From Planctomycetota bacterium (GTDB lineage Bacteria; Planctomycetota; Planctomycetia; Isosphaerales; Isosphaeraceae), in the NCBI GenBank assembly GCA_021791715.1, contig JAJYWB010000029.1, positions 1-64,000 of the forward strand: a stretch of 64,000 nucleotides of DNA. The letters are read 5' to 3'. Below are positions 18,392-27,467 of the stretch, one piece after another. Position 1 is the stretch's first letter. Every line of letters begins with the position of its first letter. A program made the translations under genes and the position numbers. The notes below the pieces were generated by a model that saw nothing but the letters and a program-made list of their open reading frames with translations, had not been told where the DNA came from and made no database searches.

Positions 18392-18872
18392 TTCGCACGA
18401 CGACGGGGCGCGATCGCCGAAAGCGTGCGAATCGGGCGCGTTTGAGCACGTGTCGGAATCAATCGCGGTCGGGATCGGCCTCGTCTTGAAAAACGGAGCG
18501 TATCTGGCGCGGTTGCGTCCCGAAGGTTCGCCGATGCCTCATTACTGGGAATTTCCAGGGGGCAAATGCGAACCTGAAGAATCTCCCGAAGCCGCGACTC
18601 GGCGCGAATGCGCCGAGGAGATCGGCTTTGAAGTCGCCGTTCAAAGGCTAAGGAGCGTCGTTCCTTTCATCTATCCGCACGGTCGGGTGACGCTTTATTA
18701 TCACGACTGCGTTCCGCTCGATTCGAACGCGGAACCGGGAGCGAACACCGGTTTTCGTTGGATCAAAGCCGCCGATTTGCCGGGTTTGCTTTTTCCTCCG
18801 GCGAACGAGGCGATCGTCTCCGAATTGGCCGCCGAAAGCCGCGATTCGAAAGTCGAGATCGACTCGATCTGA
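18384..18872 (+). CDS. NUDIX hydrolase, MutT-like
   Basis: The 162-residue protein contains a complete nudix box (GGKCEPEESPEAATRRECAE then EIG, about residues 59-81) and the WEFPGGK lead-in typical of MutT-like enzymes that clear oxidised or non-canonical nucleotides. It starts with GTG at 18384, inside the end of fabI. Its last two codons fall in the first copy of a 73-bp tandem duplication that continues past the stop, so the extreme C-terminus may have been altered by it. Confidence 0.85.
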   Translation: MADSHDDGARSPKACESGAFEHVSESIAVGIGLVLKNGAYLARLRPEGSPMPHYWEFPGGKCEPEESPEAATRRECAEEIGFEVAVQRLRSVVPFIYPHGRVTLYYHDCVPLDSNAEPGANTGFRWIKAADLPGLLFPPANEAIVSELAAESRDSKVEIDSI

Positions 18873-19010
18873 GGTGAAGGCTTAAAGATCCGCCCCGCGC
18901 GTCGATCGATCGAAAACGACGAGATTCGGGGTCGAGGCGATCTCAGGCGAAGGCGTGAAGACCCGACCCGCGCTTCGGTCGGTCGAAAACGACGAGCGTC
19001 GGGGTCGCGG
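18865..19010. repeat. Two 73-bp tandem copies across the nudix stop codon
   Basis: Copies at 18865-18937 and 18938-19010 differ at 12 of 73 positions by eye. The first contains the TGA of the nudix gene; in the second that TGA reads TCA. No gene reads through it. Confidence 0.85.
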
Positions 19011-19118
19011 CGTAACACACGGAGGCTCGATTCGAATCAGAGAATAAAGCCGTTTATCTAGGTGGAATTCCACATCGGTGGATTATTTGGCGGTATAAGA
19101 CCGAGCGGATCGACTTCG

Positions 19119-19781
19119 ATGATGCAAACGACGCAAATTCCTCTGATGCTGACCCCCTTCGCGGTGTATTTGTACGTACTTGGCGTTTGGCATTCGGGCC
19201 GATCGCCCCGCGTCGTTTCGGGCTGGCTCGATTGTTTTTTACTCGCGGCGGCGATCTGGGGTTTGCTCGCGTTCGGCCCCGCTGGAGGGTTTTTCACGGG
19301 CCCTTGGCTCGGCGCGGCGCGGCCCTGGGGGGCTTCGATCCTCCTGGTCGTCGTCGGTTCGATAATCGCCGCGGTCGTCCCTTCGCCGTTTTCTCGATTC
19401 GTCATTTATAATATCAATCCAGTGGAATTTCATGATCTTTTTGATAAGATGATCGTTCAAAGCCCGGGGGGGTTCGCGCGGACGCTCGCCGGCTACGAGA
19501 ATTCGGCCGAGGGCGTGTCGATCGTCGTCGAGAGTTCAAACCGGTTTCGCGTCGTGGTGATCGAGATCAAGGGGGCGCGGGCGCGATCGACGCTGGCGGC
19601 GTTGAAACCGATCCTTCGCGAGCGATTGAGCGAGGTACGATCGGGTCCGTCGCCGATCGCCTGGATTTTCTTCGCGGCGTCGATCGCGGCGATGCTGATC
19701 CCGTTCGGAGCGATCATGGCGACTCGGCCCGAGGCTCGACGCGCGTTTCTCGGCCTGTTTCAAAGAATCGTCGGTCGATAA
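19119..19781 (+). CDS. Membrane protein of unknown function
   Basis: Starting at the ATG at 19119 (or the next codon at 19122), the product is 220 residues with helices at about 10-25, 40-58, 72-92 and 190-210. Between the third and last helix lies a soluble domain of about 90 residues (FSRFVIYNINPVEFHDLFDK onward to PILRERLSEVRSG). The frame is open upstream to 19062, but those codons fall just after the tandem repeat and are probably not translated. No family is recognised. Confidence 0.6.
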   Translation: MMQTTQIPLMLTPFAVYLYVLGVWHSGRSPRVVSGWLDCFLLAAAIWGLLAFGPAGGFFTGPWLGAARPWGASILLVVVGSIIAAVVPSPFSRFVIYNINPVEFHDLFDKMIVQSPGGFARTLAGYENSAEGVSIVVESSNRFRVVVIEIKGARARSTLAALKPILRERLSEVRSGPSPIAWIFFAASIAAMLIPFGAIMATRPEARRAFLGLFQRIVGR

Positions 19782-19861
19782 GCGTTGTTATATCGGGTCA
19801 GGGGTTGAATCAACATTATAACATAAAGATAAAAGGGCGGTATTATCAATTAGAATAGATA

Positions 19862-19894
19862 AATAAAAAATCCGCGGCGTTTTGGGCCGCGGAC
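19862..19894 (-). terminator. Intrinsic terminator of the tig-clpP-clpP operon
   Basis: On the minus strand TCCGCGGC, loop CCAAAAC, GCCGCGGA forms an 8-bp GC-rich stem followed directly by TTTTTTATTT. It lies about 90 bp past the clpP stop. Nothing on the plus strand ends here with a T-run, so the direction is clear. Confidence 0.85.
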
Positions 19895-19908
19895 ATTCGG
19901 GTGACGAG

Positions 19909-19998
19909 CTTTGGAATTCGATCGAGTTCGATCAAACCGAGTTTTCGAACGGGTAATTAACTTTGGAATTCGATCGGGTTCGATCAAACCGCGTTTTC
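19909..19998. repeat. Tandem duplication with 52-bp period covering the clpP stop
   Basis: A 38-bp core (CTTTGGAATTCGATCG followed by G/A and TTCGATCAAACC...) occurs at 19909-19946 and 19961-19998 with two mismatches; the intervening 14 bp differ. The second copy contains the last codons and stop of clpP (TCA at 19984-19986 on this strand), so the downstream copy is a duplicate of the gene's 3' end. Confidence 0.85.
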
Positions 19999-20610
19999 CT
20001 TGGAGCTCGCGGTGTTCATCGGCAGCGAGCCGTGCGAATCGAGGATTTTATCGATCAAACCATAATCGCGCGCCTCACTCGGCGACATGAATCGATCGCG
20101 ATCGGTATCTTGTTCCAGTTTTTCGAGCGATTGCCCGGTGTGAGTGCGATAAATCTCGTTGAGCTGCCGTTTCATCCGGATGAATTCCTCGGCGTGGATC
20201 AGGATCTCGGTCGCGGTCCCCTCCATTCCGGCGAGGGGTTGATGAATCATGATCCGGCTGTGTTCGAGAGCGGTCCGTTTTCCTTTGGCGCCGGCGCACA
20301 AGAGGAGCGAGCCCATGCTGGCGCATTGGCCGATGCAATACGTCGCGACGTCGCACGGAACGACCTGCATCGTGTCGTAAATCGCCAGCCCCGCGCTCAC
20401 GCTCCCGCCGGGGCTATTAATATATAAATGAATATCAGCTTTGTCGTCCTGGTGCGCCAGAACGAGCATCTGCGCGACGACGACGTTGGCGACGTTGTCG
20501 TCGATCGCGGATCCAAGCATGATGATGCGATCTTGCAACAGGCGCGAGTAGATGTCCATCGCGCGTTCTTCGCGACCGCTCCGCTCGATCACGATCGGAA
20601 TCAGGGGCAT
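19984..20610 (-). CDS. clpP: ATP-dependent Clp protease proteolytic subunit (copy 1)
   Basis: The 208-residue protein has the complete Ser-His-Asp triad: Ser98 (CASMGS), His123 (MIHQP) and Asp172 (DTDRDRF). Handle-region sequences are typical. ClpP forms a tetradecamer that degrades proteins delivered by ClpX or ClpA. It follows a second clpP and tig on the minus strand. The extreme C-terminus overlaps a 52-bp tandem duplication. Confidence 0.95.
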   Translation of the reverse strand: MPLIPIVIERSGREERAMDIYSRLLQDRIIMLGSAIDDNVANVVVAQMLVLAHQDDKADIHLYINSPGGSVSAGLAIYDTMQVVPCDVATYCIGQCASMGSLLLCAGAKGKRTALEHSRIMIHQPLAGMEGTATEILIHAEEFIRMKRQLNEIYRTHTGQSLEKLEQDTDRDRFMSPSEARDYGLIDKILDSHGSLPMNTASSKENAV

Positions 20611-20707
20611 CGATCGGTTCCTCGTTCCATCGTATAATAACTAGAAAGTTGTGTGTTAAAGTTTGATTCAAACCGAATCGTCGGTTCAACCGCGGTCGCT
20701 CGCGAAA

Positions 20708-21355
20708 TCAGGAAACGGGAGGCGCGGAAACCGGGCCGGTTTTGGAGTCGACGCCGAAGATCTTACCGACGACCTCGTCGACGAGACCGTATTCCTTCGC
20801 CTGTTGCGCGGTGAGATAGCGGTCGCGCTCGGTATCTTTGGCGACGCGCTCGATCGGCTGACCCGTGTGTCGCGCCAAGATCTCGTTAATCACCTGCTTA
20901 TTACGCATGATCTCCTCGGCCTGGATCTCGATATCGGAGATCTGCCCCGATACCTGACCGTACGGCTGGTGAATCATGATCTTCGAATGCGGAAGCGAAT
21001 AACGCCTCCCCTTCGCCCCGCCGGCGAGCAACACCGCCGCTCCCGAAGCCGCCATGCCGATGCAATACGTCGCGACGGGACATTCGATGAACTGAAGCGT
21101 GTCGTAAATCGCCAGCGTGCTCGAAACGCTGCCGCCGGGACTGTTGATATAAAAACTGATCCCCTGCGTCCGATTCTCATACTGGAGAAATAAAAATTTC
21201 ATCACCACTAGATTCGCGAGCGCGTCGTTGATCACCCCCTCGAGGAAGATGATCCGGTTTTCCAGCAGCAGGTCGGAAAGCGTCATCTGCCGCTGCCGCG
21301 CGTAATCGCGATAACGCTGAATCGACGGCGAAAACGGTTCACGGTCCATGAACAT
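20708..21355 (-). CDS. clpP: ATP-dependent Clp protease proteolytic subunit (copy 2)
   Basis: A 215-residue ClpP paralogue starting at ATG 21355; an upstream TTG would add six residues. The triad is Ser104 (MAASGAA), His129 (MIHQP) and Asp178 (DTERDRY), so it looks active. The active-site Ser context (ASGA instead of ASMG) differs from copy 1. Paired ClpP paralogues often form mixed rings. It lies between tig and clpP copy 1 on the minus strand. Confidence 0.93.
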   Translation of the reverse strand: MFMDREPFSPSIQRYRDYARQRQMTLSDLLLENRIIFLEGVINDALANLVVMKFLFLQYENRTQGISFYINSPGGSVSSTLAIYDTLQFIECPVATYCIGMAASGAAVLLAGGAKGRRYSLPHSKIMIHQPYGQVSGQISDIEIQAEEIMRNKQVINEILARHTGQPIERVAKDTERDRYLTAQQAKEYGLVDEVVGKIFGVDSKTGPVSAPPVS

Positions 21356-21449
21356 CGCGGGTCCTCGGCTCAACTTCGGCCTGGAATGGTGAAATACGAA
21401 GCGAACAACCCTCGCGACGACCGATACGCGGGGCTTCTCGCGGTTCGAC

Positions 21450-22949
21450 TTATGCGTCGGCGGATTCGCTCGAATGATCCGGGGCGGACGACGAATCGAC
21501 TTGTTCCGCCGAAGCCGCCGACTCGTCGAGCGTTTCGACGTCTTTGTTCTCGGGGATCAATTCGACATCCTCGAATTTCACAAACTCCAAAATGCGTGCG
21601 ATCGTTTTCCGCTCGAGGATCTGCGCCGCGAGAGCGTCTTGTCGACCCTCCTTCTCGATCTGCGCGCGAACCCTGCGGATGCTTTGATCGCTTTGATCCG
21701 CGATCAATTCGATCTCGTCGTCGATGTCGCTCTCTTCGACTTTAACGTTCTCGACTTCGGCGATACGTGAAAGAATGAAATACTCTTTGAGATCGCGAAG
21801 CGTCGTTTCGTGAGCGAACGAGCGGATCTCGGCCGATCGATTGCGAATCTCACGCTCGGAGAGCCCGGCGCTTTGCATCTCGATCACTCGTCGCTCGATC
21901 GCGGTCTTCATCTGTCCCGCGATCATCTCGGCGGGCATCTCGAACGGATGCTGAGCATACAATTGATTGAACAACTCGTGACGGATCGCCTGCTCTTGCT
22001 GGAACTTGTACCGGCGTTCAAGCATCGAACGAATCGCCGTCCGGAATTCTTCGAGCGAATCGAAACCGAGGCGATCAAGAAACGCCGCGTCGACCTCGGG
22101 AAGCCGTACGGTTTTGATATCAAGGATTTCAATCGATACGTCGATCGATTGACCGCGAATCGCTTCGTCGGCCGAGGCGCTGCCGATCTCGGCCTTCGTG
22201 ATCCGCGATTCACCGATCTTCGCCCCCTCGATCGCCTTCGCAAGATCGGGGATGAATCCGTCGGTGAAGCGAAGTTCGGGAAAGACGCGGAAATTCACGT
22301 CCCGCACCTCGTTACGAACCGCTCCGTTATTCAGAAAAGTGATGTTCGCGGTGACGTAATCCCCTTCGGCGACCCCGCCTTCAAGCTTGGGAACGACCTG
22401 AGCGAACCGCTCGATATATTTCTTGAGCTCGACGTCGATATCCGAATCGTGCACGACGCGAATCGGCCGCTTGATCGTTAAATTCTTGTAATCGGGAAGC
22501 GGGAATTCGGGTTGAACCTCGACGTCGAATTCAAACTCGAACGGGCCGAGGTCGGGAAGCTCGATCGCCTCGATGTCGATCTGAGGCTGGGAAATCGGTC
22601 GAATTTTCTGCTCGTCTTCGAGCTGCTCGAGACTCGCCAACAACAATGCCGATTTCACCTGGCCCGAAACCTCTTTGCGGAATCGACGTTGAATCAATTG
22701 AGTGGGTGCGTGCCCCTTGCGAAACCCGGGAACGCTCGCGTCCTTGCCGAAAGCCCCGACCGATTCGGCGAATTGACGCTCGATATCATTACGTGAAATC
22801 GTGATCTTCACATGCTTCTTGCAGGCGCCGACGTCGTTCACCGCGACCTTCATATCAAGCTTGGGCTTCATCTCGGCCTGGCTCAAGGCGTCGACCATCG
22901 CGGTCGATCCCTCGGCGGCGCCGGCATCGTCGAACTCGTCGCTGCTCAT
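21450..22949 (-). CDS. tig: Trigger factor
   Basis: From the ATG at 22949 the product is 499 residues. It has the ribosome-binding signature VPGFRKGHAPTQLIQRRF in the N-terminal domain, then an FKBP-like PPIase domain, and a long helical C-terminal domain with a Ser/Glu-rich tail. Trigger factor binds the ribosomal exit tunnel and folds nascent chains. AAGGA precedes the start at good spacing; the frame open further upstream runs toward the tRNA gene and is not coding. It is the first gene of the tig-clpP-clpP operon. Confidence 0.93.
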   Translation of the reverse strand: MSSDEFDDAGAAEGSTAMVDALSQAEMKPKLDMKVAVNDVGACKKHVKITISRNDIERQFAESVGAFGKDASVPGFRKGHAPTQLIQRRFRKEVSGQVKSALLLASLEQLEDEQKIRPISQPQIDIEAIELPDLGPFEFEFDVEVQPEFPLPDYKNLTIKRPIRVVHDSDIDVELKKYIERFAQVVPKLEGGVAEGDYVTANITFLNNGAVRNEVRDVNFRVFPELRFTDGFIPDLAKAIEGAKIGESRITKAEIGSASADEAIRGQSIDVSIEILDIKTVRLPEVDAAFLDRLGFDSLEEFRTAIRSMLERRYKFQQEQAIRHELFNQLYAQHPFEMPAEMIAGQMKTAIERRVIEMQSAGLSEREIRNRSAEIRSFAHETTLRDLKEYFILSRIAEVENVKVEESDIDDEIELIADQSDQSIRRVRAQIEKEGRQDALAAQILERKTIARILEFVKFEDVELIPENKDVETLDESAASAEQVDSSSAPDHSSESADA

Positions 22950-23067
22950 CAAAAAGCGTCCTTCATCGTTCAAATCGGCGTCGTCTATGGGGAGTCGGTG
23001 CTTTGATCGGTCGATACCGCCGCGCGCTCCAAATAGCGCGCGAATCAGTCCCCATTCCACAAGGCAA

Positions 23068-23139
23068 AGCGGGAGATGGGATTTGAACCCACGACAACCA
23101 CGTTGGCAACGTGGTGCTCTACCCCTGAGCTACTCCCGC
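23068..23139 (-). tRNA. tRNA-Gly (GCC)
   Basis: The minus strand gives acceptor GCGGGAG pairing with CTCCCGC, D-arm AGCTCAGGGGTAGAGC, anticodon stem-loop CACGTTGCCAACGTG with anticodon GCC, and T-arm GTGGGTTCAAATCCCAT. The discriminator is U, as expected for tRNA-Gly. CCA is not encoded. It sits just upstream of tig on the same strand, and the pair may share a promoter. Confidence 0.97.
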
Positions 23140-23784
23140 GTCGATCATCAAGCCTAAATCGCGGACGAATTCGCGTTAAACTATCAATCGAGAATCGTCC
23201 GCCTCGGCCTCACGATGAATTGAGTATAAAGCCGCCGAGAGGAAATGCAAGACCGTCCTCGCCGTTCTCTCAGGTTGTTTTTCCTCTCGTTCGACTCGCT
23301 CCACGCGACCGAGGTTCGCGCCCCCATACGCTCCCCCGACCCGAAACGCGGAACGACGCCGATTGCGCCTCCATTTCGCGAGCCGATAAGTGAGTCGATT
23401 CGGACCCCGACCCGAAATACTCATCCGCGCCGATCGCGCCGGCCGCGCGCACAATCAATCGGCGCGTCGATCGGCGCCGATCTCGAGACCCGGATCTTCC
23501 TCGATCGATCCTCCTCCTTTCGTTTAAAACAAACAAACAAGTGAGCCCGCATCGTTAGCCTTCGCGATCGCGACGAAAATCCAAAAACCAGGGGTTGCAC
23601 GATCCATGATAGAAACGAATTTCATCATGTTTGAAATCAAGCTCCTCGACCGACGAGGATGACTCCGCCGTCGTTTTGCGATACAAAAGATCGATTCGAT
23701 TTCGCGCCCGAGCGGCGGCTCGTCACGTTCATCCCGACGCTCGGGCCACGACCGGATCGATTCAGATGAAAGTGAAAATCAAGT
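23140..23784. other. Intergenic region, no gene seen
   Basis: 645 bp between tRNA-Gly and acpS. It must hold the tRNA promoter on one strand and the acpS promoter on the other. Frames here are Arg/Ser-rich and mutually antisense, and I do not consider them genes. I see no RNase P, tmRNA or SRP RNA signature. Confidence 0.45.
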
Positions 23785-24291
23785 ATGAATATTCTGGGGA
23801 TTGGTACCGATATCGTCGAGTGCCCGCGGATCGGCAAGATGATCGAGCAGCACGGCGAGCTGTTTCTTAGACGCGTGTATACCGACCGTGAGATTCGCTA
23901 CTGTCAGGCCAGGAAGCACGCGATCGAGCATTTCGCGGGGCGTTGGGCGGCCAAAGAGGCGATCCTCAAGGCGCTCGGAACGGGTTGGAGTCGGGGTATT
24001 TCCTGGACCGATATCGAGATCCGCAACGATCCCTCGGGACGCCCCAAGGTGATGATTCGAGGAGGGTCGAAAGACGTCGCGATCCGTCAAGGAATCGCCG
24101 ACGTTTTGATTTCCATTTCGCACTGTCGCACCTACGCCGTCGCCTACGCGCTTGCGACCGGGATCGAGCGCACCGCGGGCGAACGACGAACGGCCGCCGA
24201 TTCCGCCGAGGAGGAAACCTCGCTCGATCCCGATCTTTCAGGAGACGGAGATCAAGAAGACCCCGGGACCGAAACCGAAAACTCCGAATGA
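23785..24291 (+). CDS. acpS: Holo-[acyl-carrier-protein] synthase, with acidic C-terminal tail
   Basis: The first 125 residues are a complete AcpS: GIGTDIVECPRI at the start, FAGRWAAKEAILKALGTG in the middle and ISISHCRTYAVAYALA near the end. AcpS transfers 4'-phosphopantetheine to acyl carrier protein. The remaining roughly 40 residues (ERTAGERRTAADSAEEETSL onward) are acidic and low in hydrophobic residues, beyond the family's usual end; I see no motif in them. It is preceded by AAGT and starts at ATG 23785. Confidence 0.93.
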   Translation: MNILGIGTDIVECPRIGKMIEQHGELFLRRVYTDREIRYCQARKHAIEHFAGRWAAKEAILKALGTGWSRGISWTDIEIRNDPSGRPKVMIRGGSKDVAIRQGIADVLISISHCRTYAVAYALATGIERTAGERRTAADSAEEETSLDPDLSGDGDQEDPGTETENSE

Positions 24292-24395
24292 AAGGCGAGC
24301 CGAATCGATCCTATATGAATCAAAATCGGCTCGATCTTAAAAAGCTCTCGTGATCTTAATCGAAACCGACGAGAGACCGTTGATTCGTCCCTCGC

Positions 24396-24527
24396 CGATT
24401 TGGAATTCAGACTCCCGCGACCGCCGTGATTCGTTCAAACGATTGGGAATTCAGGTTCCCGCGACCGCCGTGATTCGTTCAAACGATTGGGAATTCAAAC
24501 TCCCGTGACGGCCATGATTCGTTCAAG
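24396..24527. repeat. Three 44-bp tandem copies across the topA stop codon
   Basis: Copies start at 24396, 24440 and 24484. The third holds the last 11 codons of topA with its stop (TCA at 24495-24497 on this strand); the other two lie past the gene. Because 44 is not a multiple of three the extra copies could not simply extend the protein. Confidence 0.9.
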
Positions 24528-27158
24528 CGTTTGTTCACCGGGTTCGCGTGTTCCCTTGCACTTGGGGTAATTGGCGCAGCCGAGGAAGAAGCCGCGGCGA
24601 CCGCGGCGGACGATCATCGCGCCGCCGCATTGCTCGCACGTTTCCACGACCTCGACCGTTTTGAGATCGGGGCCTTCGTTTTTGGGCGCCGCGGGGATCG
24701 CGTCGCCGAGTCGTTCTTTGAGTTCGTCGGAGATCTGAGCCGTTCCTCGACATTTCGGGTAACTTTGGCATCCCAAGAACGGCCCGCGCCGACCTTGCTT
24801 CACCCCCATGGCGCCGCCGCACTTGGGACACTTGACGTCGACCTCGACGGGTTTGACCGGTTTTCCCTGGTCGTCGACCGGAGACGTCGTTCGACACTTG
24901 GGATAGCCCGAGCACCCGAGGAAGGCGCCCCGCGAGCCTTGCCGCATCACCATCGGTTTGCCGCACTTGGGACATTTGTGCTCGGTCTCGACGACCGAGG
25001 GAACGGGGTTGCCGTTTTCATCAAGGTTGTACGCCTCTTTGCACTTGGGGTAACCCGAGCACGAGAGGAACGGACCCCGTTTGCTTTGGCGCAACAGCAA
25101 CGGTTTACCGCACTTGGCGCATTTGTGCTCGGTCTCGACCGCCTCGGCCTTAACGCTTCCGTCCATCCGCCGCGTCGCCTTGCAATCGGGATAACGCGAG
25201 CACCCCAAAAATTCGCCCGACTTGGAAAATTTGATCACCATCGGCGCGCCGCATTCCTGACACACCTCCGACGACGGAATCTGGACCCGCTCCATCGTCT
25301 TCTCGGCGACCGAGAGCGACTCTTGAAACGGGTGATAAAAATCGTCCAGAACCTTCACCATGTCCATCTTCGCCGCGGCGATCTCGTCGAGCTCCTCTTC
25401 CATTCTTGAAGTGAACTTCATGTTCATAATTTTAGGAAAATGTTCGACGAGGAGATCGGTGACGACCATTCCCAGGTCGGTGGCGCGGAAGCGGCGTTCG
25501 GTTTGATCGACATAGCGACGATCTTGGATTGTTTGAATAATCGGCGCGTACGTGCTGGGGCGGCCGATCGCCTCTTTCTCGAGCGCCTTGATCAGCGTGG
25601 CCTCGGTGTATCGCGGCGGGGGCTGGGTGAAGTGTCGGCTCGGATCGAGCGCGAGGAGGTCGAGCGAATCCCCCGCGGACAGTTTGGGAAGGAGCGCGTC
25701 CTCCTGCTTTGAAGTCGGCGGCAAGACGCGGCGATAGCCGTCGAAAAAGAGGATCTTTCCCTGCGTTTTGAAAACCCCCTCGCCCGCGCCCGCGTGGATC
25801 ACGACGTCGGTCACGTCGAAAAGCGCCGGAGTCATCTGGCTCGCGACGAAGCGGCGGTAAATCAATTGATAAAGCTTGAATTGATCATGTGAAAGTTTTC
25901 CGCGAATGTTTTCGGGAGTGAGCGCGAGATCGGTCGGCCTGATCGCCTCGTGAGCCTCTTGCGCCAGTTTGCCCGCGGCGTATTGATTGGGCTTGGCGGG
26001 AAGGTACGCGGGACCGTATTCGGTTTGGATCATCCGCCGAACGGCGTCGAGCGATTCCTGCGATACGCGGAGGCTGTCGGTTCGCATGTAGGTGATGAGA
26101 CCGACGGGGCCCGATCCGTCGACGTCGATTCCCTCGTAAAGCTCCTGGGCGATTTTCATCGTCCGTTTGCCCGAGAATCGCAAGCGAATCGCCGCCTGTT
26201 GTTGCAACGTGCTCGTCTTGAACGGAGGTTGCGCTTTTTCGGGTTTACGTTCTTGTTCGACCGATGCGACGGTGTAGGGAGATTGCGCGAGGGCGTCGCG
26301 GATCGCGAGCGCGTCGGTCTCGTTGTCGGCGGCGAACTTCGCCCCTTTCCATTCGACGAGTTCGGCCTCGAATCGCTCCTCCTCCTTGGCGGGATGAGGC
26401 GCGAGCGCCGCCTTGATTTTCCAGTACTCCTCGCTGACGAACGCGCGGATCTCCTTTTCGCGTTCGACGATCAACCGGACCGCGACCGATTGAACTCGGC
26501 CGGCGCTCAGATTGCGGGCGACCTTTTTCCACAACAGCGGGCTCAACTGATAACCGACGAATCGATCGAGAAATCGACGCGCTTGTTGCGCGTTAACTTT
26601 GTCCATATCAATCGGACCAACATGTTGGAACGCGTCGCGCACCGCTTTCTCGGTGATCTCGTAAAAGAGGACGCGGCGAACCCGGTCGTCGGGCAAGTCG
26701 AGAGCGTGCTGAAGATGCCACGCGATCGCCTCCCCCTCGCGGTCGGGGTCGGTCGCGAGATAAACCATATCGACGTTTTTCGCCGACTTTTTCAGATCGT
26801 CGACCGCCTGTTTTTTCCCAGGCATAATCTCATATGTTGGTGCGTAACTGTGTTGAACGTCGAGGCCGAGTTTTTTCTTGGGGAGATCGCGGACGTGCCC
26901 CATGCTCGCCTTGACGACGAAGCTCGATCCCAGGAATTTGGAGATCGACTTGGCCTTTTTGGGGCTTTCGACGATGACGAGGGATTTCCCTTTTCCGCCG
27001 AGGGAATCGCCCGCGGCGGCCTTCGACGGCGCTTTCCGCTTGGGGGCGGCCGAGGTCTTGGCCTTGACGCGACCGTCGGCGGGCTTGGCCGCGGTTTTGC
27101 GTACCTTGGCGGGGGCGTCGTCGGGTTTCGTCTCGCTTTTGCTGGTCTTTCTCGGCAC
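24495..27158 (-). CDS. topA: DNA topoisomerase I
   Basis: An 887-residue type IA topoisomerase starting at GTG 27158. A basic Lys/Ala-rich tail (1-57) precedes the Toprim domain (LVIVESPKKAKSI then DPDREGEAIAWHL). The catalytic Tyr is in GLITYMRTDSLRVS. The C-terminal third has five zinc ribbons (CQECG, CAKCG, CPKCG, CPKCG, CEQCG), each closed by a C-x-YP-C type half; E. coli has three. It relaxes negative supercoils. The terminal codons lie in a 44-bp tandem repeat. Confidence 0.95.
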   Translation of the reverse strand: MPRKTSKSETKPDDAPAKVRKTAAKPADGRVKAKTSAAPKRKAPSKAAAGDSLGGKGKSLVIVESPKKAKSISKFLGSSFVVKASMGHVRDLPKKKLGLDVQHSYAPTYEIMPGKKQAVDDLKKSAKNVDMVYLATDPDREGEAIAWHLQHALDLPDDRVRRVLFYEITEKAVRDAFQHVGPIDMDKVNAQQARRFLDRFVGYQLSPLLWKKVARNLSAGRVQSVAVRLIVEREKEIRAFVSEEYWKIKAALAPHPAKEEERFEAELVEWKGAKFAADNETDALAIRDALAQSPYTVASVEQERKPEKAQPPFKTSTLQQQAAIRLRFSGKRTMKIAQELYEGIDVDGSGPVGLITYMRTDSLRVSQESLDAVRRMIQTEYGPAYLPAKPNQYAAGKLAQEAHEAIRPTDLALTPENIRGKLSHDQFKLYQLIYRRFVASQMTPALFDVTDVVIHAGAGEGVFKTQGKILFFDGYRRVLPPTSKQEDALLPKLSAGDSLDLLALDPSRHFTQPPPRYTEATLIKALEKEAIGRPSTYAPIIQTIQDRRYVDQTERRFRATDLGMVVTDLLVEHFPKIMNMKFTSRMEEELDEIAAAKMDMVKVLDDFYHPFQESLSVAEKTMERVQIPSSEVCQECGAPMVIKFSKSGEFLGCSRYPDCKATRRMDGSVKAEAVETEHKCAKCGKPLLLRQSKRGPFLSCSGYPKCKEAYNLDENGNPVPSVVETEHKCPKCGKPMVMRQGSRGAFLGCSGYPKCRTTSPVDDQGKPVKPVEVDVKCPKCGGAMGVKQGRRGPFLGCQSYPKCRGTAQISDELKERLGDAIPAAPKNEGPDLKTVEVVETCEQCGGAMIVRRGRRGFFLGCANYPKCKGTREPGEQTLERIMAVTGV

Positions 27159-27423
27159 GGCTCGGTACTTCCTCGAGTGGGAGCGGAAACCGTCTCGACC
27201 GCGGCGCTTTATCCGATCGAACGCTCGCTCGGCGGGTTCGATTCTTGACGCTGCAAGCGTTTCGTGGTTCCCTTGGCGTTTCGCCGGCTCCTTTGGTAGA
27301 TTTGGGACACGGTCGACCCTCGGCGGGTCGATTTTGGGATCGTCGCAAACATCGATCGTCCGTTCTCCATTAGCCGAGGCGATCCGAGCGTGTCAAGTGG
27401 GACGCGCCGACGCCGGGTCGCCC

Positions 27424-27438
27424 AGCCCCTAAGGGGCT
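27424..27438. other. Perfect 7+1+7 palindrome upstream of the SurA-like gene
   Basis: AGCCCCTAAGGGGCT is a palindrome with one central base, 30 bp before the ATG at 27468. A T-run follows about 14 bp later. It could be an operator, or the end of a short upstream transcript; there is no direct evidence for either. Confidence 0.35.
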
Positions 27439-27467
27439 GAACCGTCGAATTTTTTTCGGGACTCACC

